DNA of 64,000 nt from an uncultured Pelagibacteraceae bacterium (GTDB taxonomy: Bacteria > Pseudomonadota > Alphaproteobacteria > Pelagibacterales > Pelagibacteraceae). The first letter of the stretch is position 1, and each line of letters opens with the position of its first letter. Where the stretch lies: assembly GCA_902622655.1 (NCBI GenBank), contig CACNQY010000001.1, forward strand, positions 1-64,000, in the 5' to 3' direction. Below the pieces are notes generated by a model, which saw only the letters and a program-made list of their open reading frames with translations, made no database searches and had not been told where the DNA came from. Positions 50,987 to 60,493 of this stretch are shown one piece after another. Both the position numbers and the translations under genes were made by a program.

Positions 50987-53140
50987 CTAATCTATGCCAA
51001 GATGTTTTTTTCTTTTTCCAACCCAAGTTCTTATTAAGTTATCAAAAATTAAACCTATAAATGCAACACAGATACCTAAAGTTAAACCGATTCCTGCTCC
51101 ATTTTTATCTGAAAGTGCTTTTAATATATACTGACCCAGATCCTCTGTTCCAATAAATGCTCCTATGATCACCATAAATAAAGCAAAAACGATAGTTTGA
51201 TTTAGACCTAGCATCATATGTGGAAATGCTAATGGAAATTCAATTTTTGTTAATCTTTGAAATTTATTAACCCCAGACATTGTTGCAGCTTCATGTAAGC
51301 CGACAGGAACGCTTCTTAAACCTTCAATCGTATATCTTGTTGCAGGTATTGTTGCATAAACAATTACAGCAATTAAAACAGAGGTATCTGTAATTCCGAA
51401 AAGCATCATTACTGGAATTAAATATACAAACGACGGGAATGTTTGAAATATGTCACATACACCAAGCATAAATGCAGCTGATTTTTTATTCTGAAAACAT
51501 AAAGTTCCAACTGTAAATCCTATTAAACAAGAAATAACTACTCCAAAAGTTGCCATGTACAATGTAACTAGCGCTCTATCCCACCAAGGGCTTAATGCTA
51601 TAAATAAAGTTAAACCAGCAACAACTAATGCTGATCGAATACCTCCAATTAAGTATCCTGCTCCAACTGCAAGCACCAATGTAGCAACTGCTGGCATTCT
51701 TAAATACAAACCTCTCATCGGCTGAAGCACATCTTGAATTAACCATGTATTGAATGCTTTAATATACACAAAAAAAGTATCAAAAATCCAATCAACTCCT
51801 GTATTCCAAAAATCTGCTGTTGATATTCCTTTATTATGGGGAATTTCAAACAAGTAATTAAAACTACCTTTGAAAATAAAAGTCCCAACATATGCAAGAA
51901 TTATTCCAATTACGAATGAAGCTGAAAAAAATATTACGTTTTTATTTCTTTGGAAAAATGTCAAATTACCAAAATAATCTGTTTGCTTATTTGCCCAAGC
52001 TAAAGACATTTTATCAAGAAGAATTGCAATTAAACTAATACACAATCCTGCTTCTAATGCTAATCCAATATTAAGTTGGTTCAAAGCTAATAATAAATTA
52101 AATCCCAAACCTTTGGCACCAATGAAAGCAGATATAACTGCCATTGAAAAACAAACCATAATAACTTGGTTAACTCCAATTAAAATATCTCGTCTTGCTG
52201 TAGGAATTAATACCTTAAGCATTAGCTGCCAATTAGTACACCCACTCATTCTTCCTGCTTCAATTACTTCCGGCGGTATGGCTCTTAAGCCTAAAATTGT
52301 AAGTAATATCATTGGTGGAACTGCAACAACCATTGTAATGATTACAGCAGCATGATCACCAACACCAAAAAGAACTAGAGCAGGAACTAATACAGCATAT
52401 TGCGGCATAGTTTGCATTACTAAGAGAATTGGGTACAAAGCTTTTTCAACACGTTTGCTTTTATATGCGGCAATACCTAAACCTAAACCAAAAATAAATG
52501 ACAGTGGTGCAGCAACTAATATAAAAGAAAGTGTTTGCATTGATGGTTTCCATTGTCCAAATACAGAAATATAGATCATCGTTAAACCAGCAAATAATGC
52601 CAATCCTTTTCCACTTAATTTATAAGATAGTATTGCTGCTCCTGCTGCAACAATAGTCCAAGGTAAACCTGGTAACTCTAACCACGGATAAGCATCTATA
52701 AAATCCCAGCTGGTGAATGCAACGATGGTCTCTAAACCACCTAGTAAAATCTCTCTAATCAACTCAATTAAAAATGTCATAAAAGCTGTTAAATTTCGAC
52801 TTATCTGTAATAATAATGGTCGAGTTTTGAATTCTTGAGTATCTTCATTCCAAAACTCCATGGGCATCCACTCATTCATCAAAAAAAATAATGAGTCATT
52901 TATCCAGATAGGTAACCATCCAAGTAGCGGAGGTAATCTCCAAAATACATCAAAGGCGTAATACCTAACTTCTTTACCTAAGAAAAAGTAAACACTTTGA
53001 TTAGGATCTTTAACAAATTCTGCCTGACCTCTTATAAATTTATAAGTTTCAGGAACTTCAATCGCAAAACACAAAGCAAAAAATACAATTAACAAAAATA
53101 GCCATTGAAATAATTTCGGATATTTTTTTAAATACTGCAT
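50987..53140 (-). CDS. tmoW: ABC transporter double permease (betaine/TMAO type)
   Basis: Two BPD-permease repeats in one 717-aa protein: MQTMPQYAVLVPALVLFGVGDHAAVIITMVVAVPPMILLT and FQTFPSFVYLIPVMMLFGITDTSVLIAVIVYATIPATRYT. Confidence 0.85.
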   Translation of the reverse strand: MQYLKKYPKLFQWLFLLIVFFALCFAIEVPETYKFIRGQAEFVKDPNQSVYFFLGKEVRYYAFDVFWRLPPLLGWLPIWINDSLFFLMNEWMPMEFWNEDTQEFKTRPLLLQISRNLTAFMTFLIELIREILLGGLETIVAFTSWDFIDAYPWLELPGLPWTIVAAGAAILSYKLSGKGLALFAGLTMIYISVFGQWKPSMQTLSFILVAAPLSFIFGLGLGIAAYKSKRVEKALYPILLVMQTMPQYAVLVPALVLFGVGDHAAVIITMVVAVPPMILLTILGLRAIPPEVIEAGRMSGCTNWQLMLKVLIPTARRDILIGVNQVIMVCFSMAVISAFIGAKGLGFNLLLALNQLNIGLALEAGLCISLIAILLDKMSLAWANKQTDYFGNLTFFQRNKNVIFFSASFVIGIILAYVGTFIFKGSFNYLFEIPHNKGISTADFWNTGVDWIFDTFFVYIKAFNTWLIQDVLQPMRGLYLRMPAVATLVLAVGAGYLIGGIRSALVVAGLTLFIALSPWWDRALVTLYMATFGVVISCLIGFTVGTLCFQNKKSAAFMLGVCDIFQTFPSFVYLIPVMMLFGITDTSVLIAVIVYATIPATRYTIEGLRSVPVGLHEAATMSGVNKFQRLTKIEFPLAFPHMMLGLNQTIVFALFMVIIGAFIGTEDLGQYILKALSDKNGAGIGLTLGICVAFIGLIFDNLIRTWVGKRKKHLGID

Positions 53141-53143
53141 ATT

Positions 53144-54175
53144 TTAATTACCATTTTTTCTTCCTCCAAAAACTGTGTCTATTATTTTTGAAGGTTTAAT
53201 TGATCCTACAATATTATTATTTGAGTCAACTACTCCTACTAATTTTTCTTGAGTAAGTATTTTTTCGGCAACATTTTCTATAATTTCATCTTTTGATACT
53301 TTTAAATCTCCTAAATTATCTTTACTTGATGCATCCATGACATCCTCAATAATTAAAACCTTCTCTCTCGGTACTTCTTCAGTAAATTTTCTAACATATT
53401 CAGTTGCTGGATTTAATACTATGTTGGCTGGTGTATCTAATTGTTCAATTATACCATCTTTCATAATTGCTATTCGATCAGCTAACTTTAATGCCTCATC
53501 AAAATCATGGGTAATGAACATTATAGTTTTTTGTAATTTATCTTGAAGTCTTAAAAATTCATCTTGCATTTCTTTTCTGATTAATGGATCTAGTGCAGAA
53601 AAAGGTTCATCCAAAAACCATATATCAGGCTCTACTGCAAGTGATCTTGCGATCCCTACTCTTTGTTGTTGTCCACCTGAAAGCTCTCTTGGAAAATAGT
53701 TTTCTCTCCCATCAAGTCCAACTAATTTTACCATTTCCATTGCTCTATTAATACTGTCCTCAGTGTTAGTTCCTTTGATCTGTAATGGAAATGCAATATT
53801 TTCAACAACGGTTTTGTGAGGTAGTAAAGCAAAACTTTGAAACACCATTCCCATTTTGCTTCTCCTAAGTTCTATAAGTTCTTTATTGTTTAATTCTAAT
53901 AAATCTTGACCTTCTATAAAAATTTTACCACCTGTTGCATCGGTAAGTCTTGATATACACCTAAGCAATGTTGATTTACCTGAACCAGATAAGCCCATTA
54001 CTACCAACATTTCACCTTTTGCAACCTCAAAGGAAGCGTTGTTAACTCCTACAATGCACCCCTTTTCTTGAAAAGTTTTTGCTTCTACATTGCCGTTAGC
54101 TTCTTCAAGCATCTTTTTGGCATTTTGCCCAAAAATTTTATAAACTGATTCACATTTGATAACTGTTTCAGACAT
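53144..54175 (-). CDS. tmoV: ABC transporter ATP-binding protein (betaine/TMAO type, C-terminal CBS-like tail)
   Basis: VVMGLSGSGKSTLLRCISRL, LSGGQQQRVGIARSLAVEPDIWFLDEPFSALDP. Confidence 0.88.
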   Translation of the reverse strand: MSETVIKCESVYKIFGQNAKKMLEEANGNVEAKTFQEKGCIVGVNNASFEVAKGEMLVVMGLSGSGKSTLLRCISRLTDATGGKIFIEGQDLLELNNKELIELRRSKMGMVFQSFALLPHKTVVENIAFPLQIKGTNTEDSINRAMEMVKLVGLDGRENYFPRELSGGQQQRVGIARSLAVEPDIWFLDEPFSALDPLIRKEMQDEFLRLQDKLQKTIMFITHDFDEALKLADRIAIMKDGIIEQLDTPANIVLNPATEYVRKFTEEVPREKVLIIEDVMDASSKDNLGDLKVSKDEIIENVAEKILTQEKLVGVVDSNNNIVGSIKPSKIIDTVFGGRKNGN

Positions 54176-54237
54176 AATCTCTAAGGTTATATTAAATTTA
54201 ATAAAATTAAAATGTTAATAATTACTCCATTTGCTTG

Positions 54238-54789
54238 TTAAAAATTTTTAATAAAATAAACCCTTGTATCAATTCCTGTGCTTAAAAAACTTAAAGCTTC
54301 TCCACTTATAGTGATGCTTTCATTTACTCCTACATTATTTCCACTCACTGTAAAACCTGCAAAACATTTTCTTTTTTCCTCATCCCATTTAACAAAAGTT
54401 TCATCAATTTTGTTTCCATTAATTGTATAAAGCTCATGCGCTCTAAAATTTAAAAAATTAGCTCCCATTATTGCTCTTTGAGGAATTAATTTTGTTGCTT
54501 TACATACCTGCTCATATATTTCATCTGTTAATTTGTATTGATCAGTTCCATCAAATGTTACTAGTATCCCTGAAGGTAATTTAGATATTAACTCACTAAG
54601 TTTTTTTTCTTCAGCAATTCTCTCTTCCTCTAGCTTCATTCTTTTTACTAAGTCATCACCTTGTCCAAAAATTCCATTTAAAACACTAAACGATATAATT
54701 ACGATTAGAGTAATAAATATAAGACCAATAAATTGTCTTAAAGAGTCAGGTAAATCTTTTATTTTATTAATATAATTTTCTTTAGACAT
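54238..54789 (-). CDS. Single-TM anchored hypothetical protein
   Basis: TM near N-terminus then soluble domain; 1-nt overlap with MORN gene. Confidence 0.55.
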   Translation of the reverse strand: MSKENYINKIKDLPDSLRQFIGLIFITLIVIISFSVLNGIFGQGDDLVKRMKLEEERIAEEKKLSELISKLPSGILVTFDGTDQYKLTDEIYEQVCKATKLIPQRAIMGANFLNFRAHELYTINGNKIDETFVKWDEEKRKCFAGFTVSGNNVGVNESITISGEALSFLSTGIDTRVYFIKNF

Positions 54790-55166
54790 TATTCTTGTAA
54801 CTTACCATTCTTCCAAATACCCGTTTTTTGTTTTCCATCAGCCCAGGTAAATGTTCCCTGACCATTCATAAAACCGTTCGCCCACTCTCCTTTATAAGTA
54901 GAGCCATCAGGAAAAGTTAATGTTCCTATTCCACTCCAGACACTATTTTTAAATTCCCCTTTATAAATATATCCATTTGGCCAAGTCTCTATACCCTGTC
55001 CTTGTTTTTTTGTTGAAACCCATTCTCCTTCATAAGTTGTTTTATCTGTATAAACCCACTTACCATAACCATTGTCACAATTACCTTCTTTGCAACCTGT
55101 ACTTCTTGCAAATACTGATGAGCAAACTAGAAAACTTAAAAGAAAAACAACAATAGATTTTTTCAT
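54789..55166 (-). CDS. Secreted MORN-repeat protein
   Basis: YEGEWVSTKKQGQGIETWPNGYIYKGEFKNSVWSGIGTLTFPDGSTYKGEWANGFMNGQGTFTWADGKQKTGIW: tandem MORN units after signal peptide. Confidence 0.88.
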   Translation of the reverse strand: MKKSIVVFLLSFLVCSSVFARSTGCKEGNCDNGYGKWVYTDKTTYEGEWVSTKKQGQGIETWPNGYIYKGEFKNSVWSGIGTLTFPDGSTYKGEWANGFMNGQGTFTWADGKQKTGIWKNGKLQE

Positions 55167-55190
55167 AAATATATTTTACACAAAATTACT

Positions 55191-55222
55191 TAAAAAAAAA
55201 TCCCCCCCAACAGAGTTGGGGG
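55191..55222 (-). terminator. Rho-independent terminator of the tmoX-like gene
   Basis: CCCCCAAC(55204-55211)/GTTGGGGG(55215-55222), followed on the minus strand by a T-run (A-run on plus strand before 55201). Confidence 0.88.
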
Positions 55223-55247
55223 AGATTTAAAATTTTAACTTTTATCC

Positions 55248-56192
55248 TTATTTAGTAAAAGCTTGCCAAACTGACTTATTATCAGCTAACCATTTTTTAG
55301 CTGCATCTTCGTGAGTCATTTTGTCAACATCAACTAAAGCTGCCATTGCACCAATTTGACTTGTAGAGAATGACAATTTTTTAAACATAGCCGCTGCATC
55401 AGGATGAGTTTTTGGGAAATCCTCGTGAACCGCTTTTTTCAAATATCCATCAGGAGAACCACATTTACCATCTCCACCATCTTCTGGTCTGCAACCAGCT
55501 GTATATGGAGGAAAGTCAATAAATGTAAAACCAGCACCATCTGTAAAGTTAGGTGTCCAGTTGAAAATAATTGTTCCTCTTCCTTCTTTTTCAGCTGCTG
55601 CTAGCTCTGCCCAAAGTGCATCCGCACTTCCAGCAAATTTAACCCACCAAAGATCACCTAAACCTAAAGCGTCAACTCTTTGTGGAATTAAGTCACCATG
55701 CCAAGTTTGTGGACCTTCCAACATTCTTCCTTTCCCATCTGGAGAGTCAGGTGTTGTAAAGTTTTTTGCACAAGCTGGATTTTTTAAAGCTGTCCAATCT
55801 GGTAGACCTGGACATAATCCTTTTTCAGTAACCCAATTTGGATATCCCATATCCTCTAGAGTTCTTGCTTCATGATCTCCGAAATCTAACAAACCACCTT
55901 TATCAAGTGCTGTTGTAAACGATTTTCCAAAAGCAGATTCCCATACCTCGTGAGATATAGTTACATCTCCAATTCTAATCGACTCGTATACTGCTTGTGA
56001 GTCAGCGTTAACGTATTTTACGTTATTTCCCATACTTTCGAAAATACCACCAATTACATAGGCCATTACAATTTGGCTTGACCAGTTGTGAGTTGGTATC
56101 ACGATAGGCTTTTTGCTATCAGCATTAGAAATTCCTGCAAAACTAACAACAGAAATAACTAGAGCAGATAGTAATGATATTATTTTTTTCAT
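55248..56192 (-). CDS. tmoX: ABC transporter substrate-binding protein, TMAO-binding TmoX-like
   Basis: PIVIPTHNWSSQIVMAYVIGGIFESMGNNVKYVNADSQAVYESIRIGDVTISHEVWES; beside tmd- and tmoVW-like genes. Confidence 0.8.
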   Translation of the reverse strand: MKKIISLLSALVISVVSFAGISNADSKKPIVIPTHNWSSQIVMAYVIGGIFESMGNNVKYVNADSQAVYESIRIGDVTISHEVWESAFGKSFTTALDKGGLLDFGDHEARTLEDMGYPNWVTEKGLCPGLPDWTALKNPACAKNFTTPDSPDGKGRMLEGPQTWHGDLIPQRVDALGLGDLWWVKFAGSADALWAELAAAEKEGRGTIIFNWTPNFTDGAGFTFIDFPPYTAGCRPEDGGDGKCGSPDGYLKKAVHEDFPKTHPDAAAMFKKLSFSTSQIGAMAALVDVDKMTHEDAAKKWLADNKSVWQAFTK

Positions 56193-56296
56193 ATATACCC
56201 CTCTATATTATTAATATATTAATGATTAAGTATGTGCTTATTTAAAGTTATAGTCAACTCGTTTTGATTATATTAAAGTCACAAAAAAATTAAAAA

Positions 56297-58636
56297 ATGT
56301 TGGGTACAAGTAAAGATATCAAATATCCTGGTTTAAATATTTTACCACCTGGAGTTGAAAGACATGTTGTTAATGGTGGCGGACTCACAGGATTTCAGGT
56401 TTTTCCAGACGATGAAATAGAAATTATTAATAACGAGGGTAATCAAATTTGTGAAATTGTTTGTTTTAATAAAGATGGAAAATCTGAACTTGGTATCTTA
56501 AATCTCAAGGAAAATAATAAAAATAATTTTATTAAAGATATTTTGCAAGGTAAGGACGAAACTATACTTGCAACAAACTATCAATTAAAAAAAAGAAACT
56601 TAAAAGTTTCAGACTCACATGCTGCTATAATTTTTGATCCAGACACAAATGCAGGTGAAGTTATTAAATTAAAATCAAATGATAAATGTTATGTAATATT
56701 TGCCTCACCTGGGAATGATATGGATGTTACTAATCAAAATCCTCCTGGTGAATTAACGATATTTATAAAAAGATCAAAAATTACAAATGATAAAGAGTTA
56801 AATGTTATTCCAGATCCTGTTTTTGAACCTGCACACGAAGAAAATATATTAAGACAATCCTGTACATCTTATGAAGTTAAAGAAGGTGACTACATTCAAA
56901 TCATAAGTCCTACCGGAAGACAGTGCTCTGACTTTGTGGCATTTGATACAAGAAAATTAGAAAAAGGAATTGAAAAAGGATTGGACTGGCAAACCACACG
57001 AACTTTTATGGGTAATACGTTTCCTGGGCCAGGCCTATTTTCAAAATTTTATGATACTGATCATGAGCCACTAGTAGAAGTTATAAGAGATACAGTTGGA
57101 AAACATGACACTTTCAACCTTGCATGTACCTCAAAATATTATGAGGATGCAGGTTATTTTGGACATCCAAATTGCTCAGACAACTTAACTGAAAGTATGT
57201 CTAAATTTGGAGTGCAAAAACAGAAAGGTTGGCATGCAATCAATTTATTTTTTAACACCTCTGCAGCAGGTTTAAATTCTGTCATTTCAGATGAGTCTTA
57301 TTCTCGACCAGGAGATTATGTAATGTTTAGAGCTTTAAAAGATTTAACTATTGGAACAACTGCTTGTCCAAGCGATATTGATCCATGTAATTCGTGGAAT
57401 CCAACTGATATTTTTGTTAGAACGTATGACAAAAATAAAGAATTTAGCAAATCATTTGCATTTAGAATGAAAGCAGACTCAGAAAAAAAACTTACAAGAA
57501 ACTCTGGTTTTTATGAAAGGACTTCTAAATTAACTCGAAATTTTGTTGATGCTAGAGGTTTTTGGCTTCCAAATGACTATACCAAACACGGTTTGGTAAA
57601 CGAATATAATGCTTGTAGAAATGATGCTGTACTTATTGATTTATCTTCATTAAGAAAATTCGAAATTATTGGCCCAGATGCAGAGGAACTTTTAAATTAT
57701 ACTCTTACAAGAAACATAAAAAAACTTTCTGTGGGACAAGTTGTTTATTCAGCAATGTGTTATGAAAATGGAATGATGTTTGATGATGGAACTCTTTTAA
57801 GATTAAGTGAAACAGGTTTTAGATGGATATGTGGAGATGAGTATGGAGGAGAATGGTTAAAAGAAGTTGCAAAGAAAAAAAAATTTAATGCTTTTATTAA
57901 AAACTCAACAGATCAAATAAGTAATGTCTCTTTACAAGGTCCTAAAAGTAGAGAAATATTAAAAAAAATTATTTTTACACCACCAACACAGCCTTCAATA
58001 GATGAACTAGGTTGGTTTAGGTTCACAATTTGCAGAATTGAAGAGCTTCAAGGCATACCGTTAATTGTTTCAAGAACAGGTTATACCGGGGAGTTAGGTT
58101 ATGAGATTTGGTGTCATCCAAAACATGCACCGGAAGTTTGGGATAAACTAATGGAAGCAGGTAAAAATGATGGTTTAATACCAGCTGGGTTTGCTGCATT
58201 AGATAAACTTAGAATAGAAGCGGGTTTAATTCTCTTTGGTGCTGAATTTGATGGGGAACAAGATCCTTTTGAAGCAGGTATAGGTTTTGCGGTTCCATTA
58301 AAAACAAAAGAAGAGGATTTTATTGGAAAAGAGGAATTAATTAAAAGAAAAGCCAATCCCCAAAAGAAATTAGTAGGTCTAGAGCTTGTTGGCAAAGAAA
58401 TAGCTGGACACGGTGATTGTGTTCACATTGGAAGATCTCAAGTTGGTGTAGTTACAAGTGGATGCTTATCTTCTACATTAAATAAAAATATAGCTCTTTG
58501 CAGAATAGACACCCAATACTCAGAAATTGGTACTGAAGTTGAGATTGGAAAAATAGATGGTCATCAAAAAAGAATTGGTGCAAAAGTAGTTAGTTTTCCT
58601 TTTTATGATCCAACTAAATCTAGAGTCAGAGCTTAA
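56297..58636 (+). CDS. tdm: Trimethylamine N-oxide demethylase-like (DUF1989-type + GcvT domains)
   Basis: N-terminal CTSYEVKEGDYIQIISPTGRQCSDFVAFD / HDTFNLACTSKYYEDAGYFGHPNCSDN; C-terminal Gcv[54 protein letters not shown]. Confidence 0.83.
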   Translation: MLGTSKDIKYPGLNILPPGVERHVVNGGGLTGFQVFPDDEIEIINNEGNQICEIVCFNKDGKSELGILNLKENNKNNFIKDILQGKDETILATNYQLKKRNLKVSDSHAAIIFDPDTNAGEVIKLKSNDKCYVIFASPGNDMDVTNQNPPGELTIFIKRSKITNDKELNVIPDPVFEPAHEENILRQSCTSYEVKEGDYIQIISPTGRQCSDFVAFDTRKLEKGIEKGLDWQTTRTFMGNTFPGPGLFSKFYDTDHEPLVEVIRDTVGKHDTFNLACTSKYYEDAGYFGHPNCSDNLTESMSKFGVQKQKGWHAINLFFNTSAAGLNSVISDESYSRPGDYVMFRALKDLTIGTTACPSDIDPCNSWNPTDIFVRTYDKNKEFSKSFAFRMKADSEKKLTRNSGFYERTSKLTRNFVDARGFWLPNDYTKHGLVNEYNACRNDAVLIDLSSLRKFEIIGPDAEELLNYTLTRNIKKLSVGQVVYSAMCYENGMMFDDGTLLRLSETGFRWICGDEYGGEWLKEVAKKKKFNAFIKNSTDQISNVSLQGPKSREILKKIIFTPPTQPSIDELGWFRFTICRIEELQGIPLIVSRTGYTGELGYEIWCHPKHAPEVWDKLMEAGKNDGLIPAGFAALDKLRIEAGLILFGAEFDGEQDPFEAGIGFAVPLKTKEEDFIGKEELIKRKANPQKKLVGLELVGKEIAGHGDCVHIGRSQVGVVTSGCLSSTLNKNIALCRIDTQYSEIGTEVEIGKIDGHQKRIGAKVVSFPFYDPTKSRVRA

Positions 58637-58640
58637 TAAA

Positions 58641-58991
58641 ATGCCAAAAGAGAAGAAAACACTTTTAGATTTTTGGGAGGAACAAATGAGGCAGTCCCAT
58701 ACAGCAAGCAACTATTTTTTTAGAAAGTCCCCTTCTCATTATCATATGATGCTTTTAGTTATGTCTGCACATAAAGAAAATAAAAAGTTATCAGTTGAAG
58801 AACTCAAAACTAAATTATTTAAAACATCTAGACCAAAATCAGCATTAATTATTACTGAGGCTTGTGAGAAAGGATTCTTTCGTCTTGAAAAAACTTCAAC
58901 AGATCAAAGGATAAAAAATATTATTCCTAGTGAATCATTTATAGAAGAGTTTAATGAATATTTGAACACCCTAAAAAACATAAGTTATTAG
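58641..58991 (+). CDS. Small winged-helix/MarR-like regulator candidate
   Basis: MPKEKKTLLDFWEEQMRQSHTASNYFFRKSPSHYHMMLLVMSAHKENKKLSVEELKTKLFKTSRPKSALIITEACEKGFFRLEKTSTDQR; start re-called from 58605. Confidence 0.6.
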   Translation: MPKEKKTLLDFWEEQMRQSHTASNYFFRKSPSHYHMMLLVMSAHKENKKLSVEELKTKLFKTSRPKSALIITEACEKGFFRLEKTSTDQRIKNIIPSESFIEEFNEYLNTLKNISY

Positions 58992-59092
58992 CGGTAAATT
59001 TAATTAAAATCAAAATATCTAAATTATATATATAAATTTTAGTTCTATAAAAAATTATATTAATTACTATCACCAAAAAATAATGTTTTAGT

Positions 59093-60424
59093 ATGTCAAC
59101 ATTACCTTCAAAAGCCAAAGTAGTAATAGTCGGTGGTGGAATACACGGTCTTAGTACTGCATGGAAATTATCGGAAACTTACAAAAATCCTGGTGACATT
59201 GTTGTATTAGAAAAAAAAGATACTGCGGCTGGCGCAAGTGGAATTGCTTGTGGGGTTATTAGAAATAATTATTTTCAACCAGCGATGAGAGAGTTAATGG
59301 CTCATTCAGTTTCAGTTTGGGAGAGTGATCCTAAAGCATTCAAATATAATCCAGTTGGGTATTTGCAAATATCCCCTGAGGTTATGCACGAAGATGTAGC
59401 GAGTATTTACGAACAACAAAAAGCCATTGGTTACGAATCTGTTTTCATTGAAGGTGAAAAAGATTGTATGAATTATATGAAAGATGTTTTTTTTGATGAC
59501 TGGCAAGCACAAGGAATAACTTCAATTCTTCACGAAAAAAAAGGTGGATATGCTTTTAATAAAGACTCAATTAAAGCTTTAGAGAGCAAATCAACATCTA
59601 ATGGCGTTCAAGTAATTAAAGGTGTGAAAGTAACAGGTTTTAAAAGAGGAAGTAATAGTAAAGCCGTCACAGGTGTAGAGACAGACAAAGGTACTATTGA
59701 ATGCGAACAGATTGTTATCGGTGCAGGTCCTTGGGCGAGAGATTTTTGGAATATGTTAGAGTTACCAAAGACTGCTAACATTAAAGGTAAAGATGGAAGA
59801 ATACATGAAACTGATATGTGGACTTATTGGATGCTGCAAGAAGGAGTTATTGGAGTTGAAGCTGACTTTTTGAAAACTAATGATGGCAAACAACCTCCTG
59901 TGGTTCACGTAGATTCGACTGCTCCGTTATATTCCGACAAAACAAAAAAATTAATAACTGACAAAATTTGGGGAATTTATTATAAACCAGACATTGAAGG
60001 TTTAGGTGTACAGGGTGGTACCTCACCTTACATTGTTAAAAAACATTTTGATCAAGTGAATGTTGATCCCTACGGAATAGAGTCGCCAGAATATCAAACT
60101 ACTGATGAATTTAGCGAAATGTGGTGTTCCGCATTAGCTCATTGCCAAAAAAGATTTGAAGGTAAATCTAATTTATATAGAAAGGGTCCCTCTGGAGGTC
60201 TTGGATGTATGACGCCAGACTCTTTTCCAATCTTCGATAGATTTTTTGAGAATGTTTACATGATTGCAGACGCTAATCACGGATATAAAATGATTGGTGT
60301 GGGTGAACTTGTAGCAAAAGAAATTCTTGGTACTGAGAGCGATTTATTAAAACCGTTTAGATTCAACCGTTACGAGAAGGGTGAATTACACCCTACTTCG
60401 AACAGTCCGTTCCCTTGGAGCTAG
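59093..60424 (+). CDS. FAD-dependent oxidoreductase, DAO/sarcosine oxidase beta-like
   Basis: [64 protein letters not shown]. Confidence 0.88.
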   Translation: MSTLPSKAKVVIVGGGIHGLSTAWKLSETYKNPGDIVVLEKKDTAAGASGIACGVIRNNYFQPAMRELMAHSVSVWESDPKAFKYNPVGYLQISPEVMHEDVASIYEQQKAIGYESVFIEGEKDCMNYMKDVFFDDWQAQGITSILHEKKGGYAFNKDSIKALESKSTSNGVQVIKGVKVTGFKRGSNSKAVTGVETDKGTIECEQIVIGAGPWARDFWNMLELPKTANIKGKDGRIHETDMWTYWMLQEGVIGVEADFLKTNDGKQPPVVHVDSTAPLYSDKTKKLITDKIWGIYYKPDIEGLGVQGGTSPYIVKKHFDQVNVDPYGIESPEYQTTDEFSEMWCSALAHCQKRFEGKSNLYRKGPSGGLGCMTPDSFPIFDRFFENVYMIADANHGYKMIGVGELVAKEILGTESDLLKPFRFNRYEKGELHPTSNSPFPWS

Positions 60425-60493
60425 ACTATAAATCTAGACACTAATAAAATTTTCAGCTACGCTTGAATAAATTAAATTCATTGAGGGGTGAAA

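Noticed and set aside
55561-55875. 104-aa plus-strand ORF and other antisense ORFs inside tmoX, tdm, sox and etf genes
   Set aside because: Overlap strongly supported genes; typical reverse-frame artefacts in an AT-rich genome.
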